DNA of 64,000 bases from contig JAHBMJ010003845.1 in assembly GCA_018398765.1 (NCBI GenBank), forward strand, positions 1 through 64,000, given 5' to 3'. Each line of letters begins with the position of its first letter. Positions within the stretch are counted from its first letter, which is position 1. The DNA comes from Chromera velia (lineage: Eukaryota > Sar > Chromeraceae). Below are positions 46,959 to 58,800 of this stretch, piece by piece. The translations under genes and the position numbers were made by a program. Under the pieces are notes generated by a model, which did no database searches, had not been told where the DNA came from, and saw only the letters and a list, made by a program, of their open reading frames with translations.

Positions 46959-48527
46959 TCAGCGCACTAGATGACCTGCCAACTGGACAGAATTAAAGAC
47001 AGATGGAGAGGAAAACAGGGTGGTCCTTCTGGATGCCCTCCTTCTCGCTCTCTCTGCCTCTACGCGCCAGGTAATTTGGAAATGGCTTTGAAATGCAGGG
47101 AGGAGAGAAAGGAAAGGACCAGATAGGGACAGAAGGGGAAAGACAGTCCCAGCAGGATCGCGCGTAGAAGAGGATGCGAGAGAGAGAGACGATTGGATGG
47201 ATGGAGGGATTGTTGCATGTTGTGCCACTGCATGTGCTGTCTTGACAACTTTGTCGTTGAAATTCACAAAAGGCTCTTCTTCGTGGACGGTCTTGCAGGG
47301 CCGTTCCCTCCTTCTCTCTCGTTCAGCATGGCTAGTGGGAGACGCAGAAAGAAATCGTTCCTTCCTTCCTTTGTTGCTGTTGTTGTAGCCTTTGTCAGAA
47401 TCTTTCTTTCTTCGTTCCTTTTCTGTCCTCCAGCTTCTTTCATGCATGCACTGTTCTCTTCATCAATCGTCTCTCTCTTCCAACCCTCTTCACCAATTAA
47501 TGATCGACACGCCACCGCACATTGAGGGTCCATGCAACGTCTCCTAGCTCTATTTGCAAGGGCCGGGTGTCTCTCTACCGACACAAAACGACCGTCCTGC
47601 TCTTTTCCGTTGAGCTCGGTCTTCGTTCTTCCTTTCTTGCCCTTTTCTTTCTCTGCCCTGGGTGAGTGGAGTCTATCCAGGCTTTGACACTCGCAGCCTT
47701 GTTGTCCGGGGCTCGATCGAAACTCTGACCAAACACATTTTGGGCGCACTGCGGAGCCTTAATCAAATGGCAGAAGCGAGGCATGCAGCTCTGCATGCAT
47801 GCATGCGGACCCGGGACTCCTTCATGCGGTCCTAGGAGTGGTCTTTACTAGGGTCTTTACGACTCTTTAGGTAGTTAGTTAGTTCAGTTTATGACCCCAT
47901 AGAGAACTAACTAACTAACTAAATTAACTAAACAGATATTGGGGTCAGATAATTGGACATTAGATTGTGACCCGCGTTTGCACCCTAGCTGCCTCCCCCC
48001 TGCCAAGCAACGTGACTTCATCAAACTTTTTTCAAACGTACACCAAACTAAACTGGACTAAACTAAACTTTAGAGTCTAAACTAAACTTCCTTAAACTTC
48101 AGACTACGTTACGGCACAAGTTGCCGCACAACTAGTTTAGTTCACAATTTAGTTAGTTAGTTTAGCTTTGCTTAGGCTTCGCTCAGGGCTTTGCTCGGGC
48201 TGCAGCGGTGCGACGCTGGAGAAAGCAGTTCAAACTTTGGAAGCGGTCTGAAAAAGCAACCTTTCTGAATGACAGCAAGCGTGCAAGCCATCTCCATCAA
48301 CTCAAGTCGCTCAGAGCTATTAACGATGCGCTTTCTTGCCACAGCCTACAGAAGTAGTAGGCCCACAGATCAACTCAGCTTTGCATCGATTTTTATTGGT
48401 CCGTGGGGAAACGGCCTGAGAGCAACTACGAGAGACAGTTTAATTGCCTCCTTGCTCGTGGAACAACCAGTTTAGCTCGACAATTGGCATCCATCGTTCG
48501 ATAGGGAAGCAAGTCTCACTTCCACAC
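46959..48527. other. Intergenic, no firm gene
   Basis: Overlapping frames at 46,959-47,447 and 47,264-47,749 (minus) and 47,193-47,525 (plus) have no domain and compete with each other. From 47,870 GTTAGTTAGTT and ACTAACTAACTAACTAA form an inverted pair, and AAACTAAACT words recur to about 48,180. A 68-codon plus frame at 48,269-48,475 is not convincing. Confidence 0.4.
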
Positions 48528-48532
48528 GATAT

Positions 48533-48800
48533 CCCTAATGAATTGGGAGTTGAATTGGGCGTCGAATTGGTAGTACTACCAATTTTTTACCGCCAGTAAC
48601 TCCCAATTTTAAAAAATTGGTACCTAGTCTAGTGAAAGAAGTACATGGAGTTTGAAGCTAAAATTTTGTGTACGGCCCACAGTACGGGCTAGACAGGGGC
48701 TCACTAGTCTCTAGCTGCAGCCATTAGACTCTAATTCATTACTAGAAACAAATTCTATGAACACTTAGAGTCACCTAAAAATTGGGAGTTACCAATTTTT
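48533..48800 (+). repeat. Left terminal inverted repeat of the transposon
   Basis: It begins CCCTAATGAATTGGGAG and ends near GGGAGTTACCAATTTT. It contains internal small palindromes such as GAATTGGTAGTACTACCAAT. Confidence 0.85.
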
Positions 48801-49083
48801 AAATAAGAATTTTTTAGGACCGCCGAAAAAAAAATTGGTAGTATAAAAAAAAAAAAATGGGAGTCAACTTAAAACTTTTGTTTTGTGTGTCATAGTGCAC
48901 CGCTAACGCAATGTAAAACAGACAGTGGACAGTTCTACATAAGCTGCACGTACCAGTATAAAAAACAGAGCGAAAATCGATCCAATTAACCATGTAAGCC
49001 TACTAGAATTCATAATCCCTCCATATGCCGGACAGTGGCTGCTGATCTTTGTTCAGATCATGCCCTTCTCTCCCGAACATCTC

Positions 49084-49416
49084 CTACTTAGTGGTTTCCA
49101 GACGCCTTAAATGGAGATTATATTCCTTCTTCTTCTCCTCTGACAGATTAAATTTTGGGGGGGGGACAACATGGGTATACTGAAAAACGACTAAGGAATC
49201 ATCTGGAAAAATTCTGATGTCTGCCTTTTTTCTATGATCATCTGTGAGCTCTTTCAGCTCCAAAATCTTCATGATAAACTTGACATCTGAAAACATCGCA
49301 TGAGTGATGTTCAGCTCTCTCCCCACAGCGAATCTCTCCCGAAGCTCGGTGGGGATGACAAATCCATCCTTGTCCATTTCCTTTGACCTCTCCCTCTGTC
49401 GGCTTTGTACGACCAT
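49084..49416 (-). CDS. Transposon-internal protein, minus frame, unknown function
   Basis: The ATG at 49,416 opens 110 codons ending in TAG at 49,084-49,086, next to the left inverted repeat. The frame stays open upstream to about 49,666 and there encodes a Ser/Thr/Lys-rich low-complexity stretch. The main part reads like a folded domain (DGFVIPTELRERFAVGRE, DVKFIMKILELKELTDDH, RIFPDDSLVVFQYTHVV). No family is recognised. Because it ends at the transposon arm and diverges from the plus frame, it is read as a protein of the element or a captured fragment. Confidence 0.45.
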   Translation of the reverse strand: MVVQSRQRERSKEMDKDGFVIPTELRERFAVGRELNITHAMFSDVKFIMKILELKELTDDHRKKADIRIFPDDSLVVFQYTHVVPPPKFNLSEEKKKEYNLHLRRLETTK

Positions 49417-49515
49417 GGTTGCAGAGCGCTGGGGAGGAGGGGAGCGCTGACAAGAACTTTCATTTTTCGATTTCTTCTTTTTCTTTTGTTCTTTCCCTTT
49501 TTTGGCAGTACCTTT

Positions 49516-49790
49516 TTTGCAAGTCTTATGGGTGGGTGGTCTCGAAGACTCACTTCTACTCGCACTTCCCGGTGTGGATCCACCGGTTTGGGGGGTTGAA
49601 CACAGCGAAATGCTACAGTTTTGAATCGTATCATAAGAAGGTTTGCAAACGTTTTATCCTACAGGGGGGACGTTATTCATATGATCGTTTTATTCTGGAA
49701 GATCTGGTTTTTGCATGGTTGTGCAAGAGAAAGAAAGCCATGCAAGCATATTTTGCCGATGTGTCACGCCGGGAGGGACTTCGAGTATGA
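49516..49790 (+). CDS. Fragment resembling a transposase C-terminus
   Basis: The plus frame ending in TGA at 49,788-49,790 reads THFYSHFPVWIHRFGGLNTA, then FESYHKKVCKRF. This resembles the pattern H-x-H-x-P...FG...FE-x-x-HK found near the C-terminus of some eukaryotic transposase-related proteins. The resemblance is from memory of the pattern and needs a profile search. A possible acceptor TTGGCAG lies just upstream at about 49,510. The frame overlaps the antisense extension of the minus frame, so one of the two is partly fortuitous. Confidence 0.4.
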
Positions 49791-49978
49791 ATAACACTAT
49801 AAAACTATACAAAACTTATGGATTTATAAAGTTTTGTACAACCGCAACACTGTTCTATTACAGCGTTCTTTCTTTCCATATATATTTTACTTTCTAGGAG
49901 AAGTTATAAAATTGGTAGTCCCCCAAAAAAAATTGGGTGTTGATTTTCTTAAAAATTAGTAGTTAGTCCTAGAAAAAA

Positions 49979-50241
49979 ATTGGTAACTCCCAATTTTTAG
50001 GTGACTCTAAGTGTTCATAAAATTTATTCCTAGTAATGAATTAGAGTCTAATGATTGCGGCTAGAGACTAGTGAGCCCCTGTCTAGCCCGTACTGTGGGC
50101 TGTACATAAAATTTTAGCTTCAAACTCCATGTACTTCTTTCACTAGACTAGGTACCAATTTTTCAAAATTGGGAGTTACTGGCGGTAGAAAATTGGTAGT
50201 ACTACCAATTCGATGCCCAATTCAACTCCCAATTCATTAGA
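49979..50241 (-). repeat. Right terminal inverted repeat of the transposon
   Basis: The reverse complement of this segment follows the left arm nearly base for base and ends CTAATGAATTGGGAG at its outer edge. A few substitutions separate the arms. Confidence 0.85.
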
Positions 50242-50890
50242 GATATGCCGTCCTAAAACTTTTTGGCCAGGAAGAAGACAGCGCTTGCATTTGAGAAGGA
50301 AGATGGGGAAAGATGAAGAAGGAGACGGGAAACAGTTTTAGTAGTTCCGTGAACCTGCCTGGGGAACAGACGCCAGTTTTTAAGGGTTCCTCACCGACCT
50401 GCAGTTGGACAGCACAAGCAGTCGGCACGCATGCGTGCCAATTATGAAAAACTGGCGACGGGGTCAGACGGATGAGGTTTTCTCCCTTTTTGGGAAGTGG
50501 ATCGCTGGATGGGGATCAAGCCAAGCCAGGCTACCATTTTTCTAGACCGTTTTTACCCATCTCCTCAGCTGTCTCCATCATTCTACCACCGTCTACCTCA
50601 GAACAGGCAAGGCCAAAAGGAGCTTTAGGGCGAGATATGAAGATGAAAGGGCATAATCCTAGGCGCAATCTAGTCTAGCCTATCAGAATGAAGTTCTCTG
50701 GCTCTTCTTTTCTGATTGAGCTAGATTTCGGTAGAAAGAGGACAAAGCTACGCGTTCCTTGTGATGATGTAAGACCACTCTGCTTTACCGTAGAAATTCA
50801 GTCAGTGGCTGTCACGGAAAAACCGTTCTTGCCTGTGTTATCTTCCTTCATGGGAGAGGGCTGCCCTAGCAGTGTGTCCAGCTGCGCATC

Positions 50891-50960
50891 GAACCTGCCG
50901 AACGTCAGACGCCCATTTATGGGCCGATGGCGATGGTGAATGATGATGATAATGATGATA
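50891..50960 (+). mobile_element. Short retroelement tail: GGGCCGATGGCGATGG plus (ATG)n
   Basis: It reads CTGCCGAACGTCAGACGCCC, then GGGCCGATGGCGATGG and an ATGATGATGATA tail. It matches 51,669-51,733 and, inverted, 51,071-51,140. It is probably the 3' end of a LINE or a SINE that borrows it. Confidence 0.55.
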
Positions 50961-51070
50961 GTTTAGCTTGACAGGAAAATATGAACTAACTAAAGACTAC
51001 GTCTAGATGTGGTCTTACGAAACCTGTGAAAACTAACAGGACTGCGATCATTCACTAATCTCATTCATTA

Positions 51071-51140
51071 TTATTCATCATCATCATCATACGCTATCAC
51101 CGTCGGCCTACCATCAGGCGTCTAGCATTCGGCGGCAACG
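51071..51140 (-). mobile_element. Short retroelement tail, inverted copy
   Basis: The reverse complement gives TTGCCGCCGAATGCTAGACG, then GGCCGACGGTGATAGCGTATG and repeated ATG. The word order is the same as in the copies at 50.9 and 51.7 kb. Confidence 0.5.
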
Positions 51141-51668
51141 CACGAGGCAGTTTGGTTCTTTGCAACAGCAGTTCACTTTAGAGTTCACTTTCATTTATAC
51201 TTACTTCCTATTACACCATGTAATGACTAGGCTCATGTACTAAAGAGGGATAAGAGTAATAACGAGGGCCCATTGAGAGGCTAGAACATACTAAAATACT
51301 TGATTTTCGAGATACTATTAATTTAGGTTATGTAAGTCATCTTACTAAAATAATAATAAATTAATGTGTATTGCATGAAGTCCTTTACAAAACTGGGTGA
51401 AATTAATCCCTAGGGAATTTAGTGGAATTTGATAGAACTACTGAACTATAGTGATAGAATTTACTTTTAGAATTTAGTTGACTTTACCGTGGAATCTGCT
51501 TCAAGTTGTCTAGATTCCAGTATCATTCCACTAAATTCTATAAACTTCAGAGCCGTATTTTTTACAATCTAGAAAGAGTTGGAAGCTGAAATTGACAGTG
51601 CTTATAGAGCTTTATAAGATGTTGTTAAGTGAAGGTCCATCATTTAACAACCTGCGTTGCGTGTCGTG

Positions 51669-51733
51669 ACTTGCCGAACGCTAGACGCCTATGACGGGCC
51701 GATGGCGATGGCCCAGGCGTATGATGATGATGA
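51669..51733 (+). mobile_element. Short retroelement tail, third copy
   Basis: ACTTGCCGAACGCTAGACGC is followed by GACGGGCCGATGGCGATGG and an ATGATGATGATGA tail. It is the best-preserved copy in the window. Confidence 0.55.
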
Positions 51734-51895
51734 ATCGTTGATGATGAAGATTGTGAATGACCAATATGATTCAGATGTGATTCATGTATGCATGTGAATC
51801 AAATGGATTGAATAATCAAGTCTAGAATCAAGTGAAAGAATTTTACCCAGAATTATTACAATCAACAAATCACTCATTCTACGATTTGGGGCCGG

Positions 51896-52876
51896 TTATT
51901 CCTCTTCCCCTGGTGATGACTCTTCAAATTCATCGTCATCAAAGTCTCCTTCCCCGTCTCCATCGAAGTCGTCCATATCATCGTCACAGTCGTCGTCGTC
52001 GTCTGAAGCGTCCATGTCGTCATCCGAAATCTCTTCATCACCCGCCCCAGTGTGCCCGTCTTCCCCCTCATCTTCCTCCTCACATAACCCCTCTAGGTCC
52101 CCCCCAGACGCCCATGTAAGAAAACGTTTGAGAGAAACCTTGCGCACCCTGCGCCCCTCTCGATATATTTCTTCCACGCGACTATTTGCGGACGCCTCTG
52201 CTCCATTCCCAGGGTCTCCTTCTCCTCCAGAAACCTCTCTTTCCCCCTCCTTACGACTCGAGGCGGCAAGCACCGCAGAGAGACCGTCAGAGACCACCGC
52301 AGCCTGCACTTAGATGAAAAATGAATATCAATACAAATCTCATAAAATCTTCGTGTAATGTGACAAAAATTCCGAAAGCGCAGCAATGTGCATGTACAGG
52401 ACAACCGAGTTGGACTTTCGAAAGATGACTTAGCAAGGCGCATGCATTTTCCTTCTATTTTCAAATCATTCAAAAGACTCGGGAACGGAACCCAACAAAG
52501 CGAGCTACGTTGGCAGAAAAAAAAAAAGCAACGGACGGACGGACCTTCTGCTTGCTTGTGGTCACTGCCAGGGAGGCCCCTATCGCAAGCCCGTCGGGGC
52601 TGACGGGAAAAGAGAGGAACCGGGGGAGGAATTGTCGGGCCGCCGCTCTCACGTCGTCTTCCGTTGTCTCCGCAATCTGCACACAGGCAGGTGACATGGG
52701 AAGGAAGGTGTTGTACAAACATACAAAAAAACTGTCTACACCCACATCTGGCGATAAAGTTTTTCTGTGCATGTGATGTGTACACATGGAACGATGTGAG
52801 AGCATGCAAATATGCGTCAGAGATGTTTGCGTTCTTCATTACTTGTACGTAGGCGTACACACGTATCTATAAATAA

Positions 52877-52917
<41 letters not shown>

Positions 52918-55789
52918 GGGGGATTCAGAGGCCTTACTTCGACTTCGCCATGGTCTGCGCCATCTGCAGTGAGGAAGGGGTGCAGACAGGCAGGCAGGCA
53001 GGCGGGCAGGCGGGCGGAGAAGCACCCAATTGATCCATTATCTTTTCGGATCTGACATCGATACAAGAATACGTACAGAGAGAAAAAGAGCAGTAAGGAG
53101 AGAGAAAATCGACGTCGGGGGGGTGGAAACAGTCATGCAGCTTACCTACCCACCCTGGTGATCATATCCCGATTGTACTGAGGGCCTACGCCCCTAAGGG
53201 AAGCTCTCAGTTGGTCCGCAGCTGCTGCAGACAAAGTCTCACCCCGGCTGCAGATGAAGAGGGAGAAGGGGAAGGGAACATTGGAGAAAGGTGCACAGAG
53301 GAGATCCACGTAAGAATCCAAAACATGTGATCAGGCACTTGCGCTCCCGAGGAAGAACGATACGTGTTATGCTCACTGCAAAAAACACAACACTGCCTGC
53401 ATCCAGAGAAACGTTGCCATACGGTAAACCGTCCAGCTTCGTACCTGATGACTGAGAAGAGTGCAGAACTCTTGGCTGCCTCGATCTCAGCAGGCTCCAG
53501 CGGACGCTGTCCCGTCGCGATTGCACGAAAACACTCGAGGGACCTTTCAAGTCCCTGAAGGCAATCAGGCAGGCAGGCAGGCAGAAAGGGAGGGAGGGGC
53601 AGAGGGAGGCGCACACACACAAACATTCAAGGACAGAAACGCAATTTCGTATTTTGCATCGTCAAACTTCACATGTACGTGCACATTGTTGAAAGGCTGG
53701 CAGCACGGATCCCGCGATCCGATTCATTTTCTTTTCTATCATGAACACAACAGATGTTTTACCTTTACCCGTCTTGACCCGGCGCTCGATACATTATGTG
53801 GTCTTTGCTGAGGTAGAATCCTCAGAAATCACTTTTGTGCACGCATGTTTTTGCCGTCTCTTGCTCCCCCTCCCTCTGTCTTTTCTGCCCCTTCCTCACC
53901 TGAGGATCTCTCTGTCGTTGCGCTTTTGCACAGATTCATGTCTCTTTTTTTGTTTGTCTTTTTTCCTTCCGTCGCTTCAAGTCGTTTTGCACACCCTCAA
54001 TTCAATTCACCTGTGTGTCTGCATGTCTCTATTTCTATCTTTAGCTCTTTCCTTCTGGGCATCCTGCTGTTCGTGATTGCTTTGGGACATTTTTGCTTTT
54101 CTTTCTCGTCACGGTGGGTGCCCGACCGAAAACTTTCATTGAAAGCGGCCGTCCACACGTCTGGCAATCAACTTGGTCCACCGACTTCTTCTACGCACCT
54201 TCACTGCATCCGTCGCAGGGCTGAGAGAAAGACAGAGCTCCTCGCTGCCTCTGTACATGATTAAGTCGCACCCATAGGCCAGACCTGTGCCACGTACCTC
54301 TCTGTAAAGCGGGCCTGCACAAAATTTTAGTCATGTGCCCGTCAACCATTCGCACGACAAGGACCGTTTGCTGGGTCTTTCGGGAATTGATCGCACTTCT
54401 TCTACCACCTTGCAAGAAAGAACAGGGCCACATACGCACGCAACATGTGATTGAGCACATCTGACTACGGAACACACTTCTTTCTTGTCAAACATGTGTG
54501 GGCCGCTGCAAACGTGGTCCTGCATACTGACTGACTGACTGACTGCTTGAGTGACTTGTATCGACTTTATTGCCTCTGGCGGACCTTCAAATGCAGAGAC
54601 GAGTTCGCACAGAACCATGAGAGGGATCTCCATCTGACCCATGAAGCCTCCCTCTTCCCCGGTGTCAACGCTCATCTGCAGAAACGAAGACTGCTCACTC
54701 GCAATACCCACAGTCACAGAATTTCCAAACGGAAGAAGTGGGTTCTCATCTGCTCCTGTCCCCTCCCCTTCCACTCCTTCTTCTCCTTTTGCTTTTGCCA
54801 CTTTTGCATTCGGGTCTTTTCTTCTGCGCCTCCGAGCTCCGGGGAGACTCAGAGCATCTTTCAGCGTTCTCGAACTTCTGCGCGGTCTCTTTGAACTCTC
54901 CCCCTCTGTTCTGGATGACACCGCATCTGAGAGAAGAGACAGAAAGAGGGTCAGATTCTCTCCCTTTCCTTTCCCTTCCTTCCCCTCTTCTTCAAGTCCC
55001 ATCAAATTCCCACTCAGGCTCACAGCCAAACGTGAAGGATCTCCAAACAACGACACGTAAAGAGCCCGCAGCTTTTCGGCCCACGGTTCAGGATTCTCCT
55101 TCGCTTCCCTGAGGACGCCCTCTTGCCGCGCGAGGCCGCAAACGTTCAAGGCAGAATCGGGGCCTTCTCTAAGGGAGTTCTCCAACTGCATGGATGCAGG
55201 CAGCAGAAACCAAGCACAAATCACGGCTGAAGACATACAGACAGACACACATGAATCCGTACGCACCTCCATACATGAATACAGTCATTCGTGCAGAAAC
55301 ATCCTCGTACAGTTTCTCTTCTCTGCCGCCTTTCCAGAGTGGCGCACGGCCCCTGCTTCTCCTCTTCGTCTTCCCCTTCGTCTTCCTCTTCTTTCTTTTC
55401 GTCTTACTCTTCGTCTTCTTCTCAAGTGCTTTTGTTCCGTTCGGTCACTTCCTCCCCTCCCTGCGACGCAAGCAGGCCCTATCGGTCGATCGGTCAGGCA
55501 GCATTCCCGCAGTTGATCCACTGAAGTGTTTGTGCAAGGGCTCTCGCCAGAAAGAAGCCCTCTTGCTGTCGTCTGTTGACGAGAAAAGAAAGCGGGAAAA
55601 GCGGGGAGAAGGCGAGAGAAAACGAACACGATTCTGACACAGACAACCCGACATACCTGGGAGAGCATAAATCGGCCAGAGCGTTTTTTCTTTGCGACCT
55701 GCATGAGAAAGGAGGGAGGGAAGCAAAGGACGATTCTCAAGTTCGTGAGTCCCTCTCGCTTTCTCCCGCCCCCCCCCTGTCTCTCTCCG

Positions 55790-55831
<42 letters not shown>

Positions 55832-58800
55832 CGCCCGGNGGGGGGGGGGGGGGTTCTAGCGAGGGAGGTTCCGGCAGTGAGAGTACGAATCGAGAGAACA
55901 AAAAGCCAGTTTGCTTCTTTCGTTTTTGCTTCTTTGGCTTCTTTCCATTTCGGACAAAAGAGAGAGTCGCCATTCCAATAATGCGAAGACACAGACAAGC
56001 GGACTTGCAGGCAAGAGGCAGACACATTATAGCCATGTTCCTTCGAAGAAACAGACAGTCGGAAAGAGAGACGACGGAGCACACAGAGACACAGGCAAAT
56101 CGGCGGACACATTAGTGCAGAAACCGGCAGAGGTATAGATGGATGCATGGATGGATGGATGGATGGACAGCCAAAAACGAGGATGCCGACCCCTCTCCTC
56201 TCTCTGCCCAGCCCCCACACACCTGATTCAGGAGTGTTGTAGCAACCACCTTCACCCTTTCTGGGGTGATCTGCACGCCCTTCATGAGAGAGGCGAGGAG
56301 GTCGAAGGCGAGTGCGAAGTTTTGGACTGAAGCCGTGAGAGAGAGGAACACGGCTTCTGGATTCTCCCCCGGTCTGAAGTTTGCGGCAGAGGACCCTATG
56401 GTTGAAGAGAAGTCCGTGAGGTCTCTGTCCAATAATTGGGTAAATTCGTCAAAGCTCAAAGGGGGTCTGTCAGAGGCAGCAGATAACACAGAAGAATCAC
56501 CCGTGCGTGTCCACATTTGTACTCCCGACTCAAAAAGAAGCTCTGAGAGGAGAAAGAGGCCAGAGAGGTCTTCGGAGGAAATATCGGTAGGCGATCGGGC
56601 AATTACCTGCAAGGGGGGGGAGAGATAGGACACGTGAGGAGCACCTATGCTGAGCCTCTGAAACGCACAGCTACGGAAGGATCTGCTTATGTGATTTGAT
56701 ACCGCCAAATGATACGCATCCGCGGGAGGCAAGGGAAAGGGCAAAGGGATAGTCGTACAAAGAGACGGCATCATGATGCATGAGCCTTTGGTGGATGGAC
56801 CCCAAACAAACGTTGCATCTATCCGTCGAGCATTCAGGTTTGCCATCAGACGCATGGCAGGAGAGAAACAGAGAGAAAAGAGCGAGCGAAATCGACCAAA
56901 CTCACCCCCAGTGTCACAAACTCGGACTCAAAATTCGCCAAGTGAACATGGAGAGGGAGTCCCCTCAACGCATCTTTAGCACTGTCCGACAAAAATGCCC
57001 CCCCCTGCTCCCCCTCTCCTCCCAGATTGTTGAAAATGTCCAAAGCCAGCGGCTTCACACTGGAAACAGGGGCCAGAGGGACTTTGTCGACAACTTCTTC
57101 GGGGGCCTTCTCTGCCTGTTGCTCCTTGATTCTCTCAAGCCTTCTTGCCAAGGCCTTCCTCCCATCTGCCCCCAAAGTCTCTCTATTGCTCTCTTTCCGA
57201 TCTTTTTCCTCCGCCGCGAGGCGCTTGGCAAGGGATGCAGAGGGTGCGCAGCGCACCTGCAACAGACAATATGCAGCAAGTATGATCGATTTCTTTGAGG
57301 GTACTGTTTTACATGCCTACATACAATGTACACCATCTGTACGAACATGCCTACATACAATGTACACCATCTGTACGACATGCCTACATACAATGTACAC
57401 CATCTGTACGAACATGCCTACATACAATGTACACCATCTGTACGAACATGCCTACATACAATGTACACCATCTGTACGAACATGCCTACATACAATGTAC
57501 ACCATCTGTACGACATGCCCATATACAATGTACACCATCTGTACGACATGCCTACATACAATGTACACCATCTGTACCAACATGCCTACATACAATGTAC
57601 ACCATCTGTACGACATCCAGACCGGCAGAGAGATGCAGCGCCTACTCTCTGAGAGTGTCGACGAAAAGACCATGAGCGTGACAGGTTTGACATTACAGAA
57701 GAAAAGTGCACTAGAGAGAAGATCCATGCCCCTTTTTTCTGCTCATACGCAAAGAAGGAAGGAAGGAAGGAAGGAAGGAAGGAAGGAGAGACTCGATCAC
57801 GCACCTACCTACCTCTACTCTGGGCGAGTCAACAAAGAGACGTCTGACGAGAGCCTTCCACTCGTCTTCGTCCATTTTCAGAAGCTCTTCGTATCTGCAG
57901 TCAGTCACGCACTCAGTCAGTCAGTCGTGCACTCACGTTGGCACCCGCGGATCCGTTTGACTTAGGAAATGCCACAGAGGTTTTCTTTTCCCTGAACAAC
58001 ACTTCGACAATGTCGACGGACTGACCGACTGAATGACTGAGACCGAGCTCCCACCCAGCAAACATCCCAAGCCCCCCCACGCACCCCGACTCTTTTCCTT
58101 CGAACCATTTTCTCACACTATATTAGTGTGTCACTACTAAAGCCGCTCCAAAGCCAACTGAAATCTGCCTACCTCCCCTCCGCTCCCCTTTCTGACCTCT
58201 CTTTCCAAGAGAACATCTTCGACAGCCCCTCTCCCCCGTCCTCGCCCTGACTCTCTGAGTAAGCCGCGTGCTCAACGACTAGGGTCGCCACAGTCTCGTG
58301 AGGGTCTTCCTCGAATTCCCTCGCACACTGGAGGTGCTCTCTGCAGAAAGAGAGACAGAAAAAAAGAAAAAGACCGAGAAAGGGAGAGACGGCACGCAGG
58401 AATACAAACGAACAGAAAGACCAACAAAAAAGATCCACAACTTGCTTTAAGTTCTTTGTTCCCTGTTTCTCTCATACACGATACGCGGGGGCATAAGCAA
58501 TTAAGGCAAAAAGCGGCAAAGCGACCCCCTCCCCGGTCCTTCCCACCCACCTCTGCACAATCGCTCTCATTCGTTCCATGTCAATCCCCTCAGTGCAAAG
58601 GCCCTCGATGAGTCCCATTGCAACACCCCCCGCCTCGGAAAGTTTCTCCGTGGGGACATCCTCCAAATCCAAAAGGAAACAAGTACTCAAAAAAGCCTCA
58701 GAAGAGAAATCAGCACCTGCATGAACGCACACACACAAAAATCTCATGTAGACGCGTACACTCATGCTCACTCTTTTCGTCTGCGTGCCGTCGATCTGGA

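Larger units (their letters stand above)
48528..50246. mobile_element. DNA transposon with about 265-bp terminal inverted repeats
   Basis: The left end, 48,533-48,800, reappears as reverse complement at 49,979-50,241 with few differences. Matching words include CTAATGAATTGGGAGTTGAA, GAATTGGTAGTACTACCAAT, CTAGTCTAGTGAAAGAAGTA and CAGTACGGGCTAGACAGGGG. GATAT flanks both ends (48,528-48,532 and 50,242-50,246) and may be the target-site duplication. The 1.18-kb core carries two divergent frames (see separate entries). The high arm identity argues for recent movement. The superfamily is not determined. Confidence 0.85.
50247..51895. other. Intergenic DNA carrying short mobile-element tails, no gene seen
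   Basis: The frames at 50,472-50,678 and 50,688-50,939 have no domain; the second runs into a mobile-element tail. AT-rich DNA fills 51,180-51,640. Three short tails with ATG repeats are listed separately. The right end holds the 3' flank of the M16 peptidase gene. Confidence 0.45.

Noticed and set aside
46959-47749. Two overlapping minus frames of about 160 codons
   Set aside because: Basic, low-complexity, mutually overlapping and without splice support; treated as chance.
48528-50246. Solo or paired LTRs
   Set aside because: The two arms are inverted, not direct, and no retroelement genes lie between them.
55285-56220. 311-codon minus frame across an M16 intron
   Set aside because: It reads through the CA array, the ambiguous base and introns. 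Only the short segment at 55,657-55,698 fits an exon with consensus borders.
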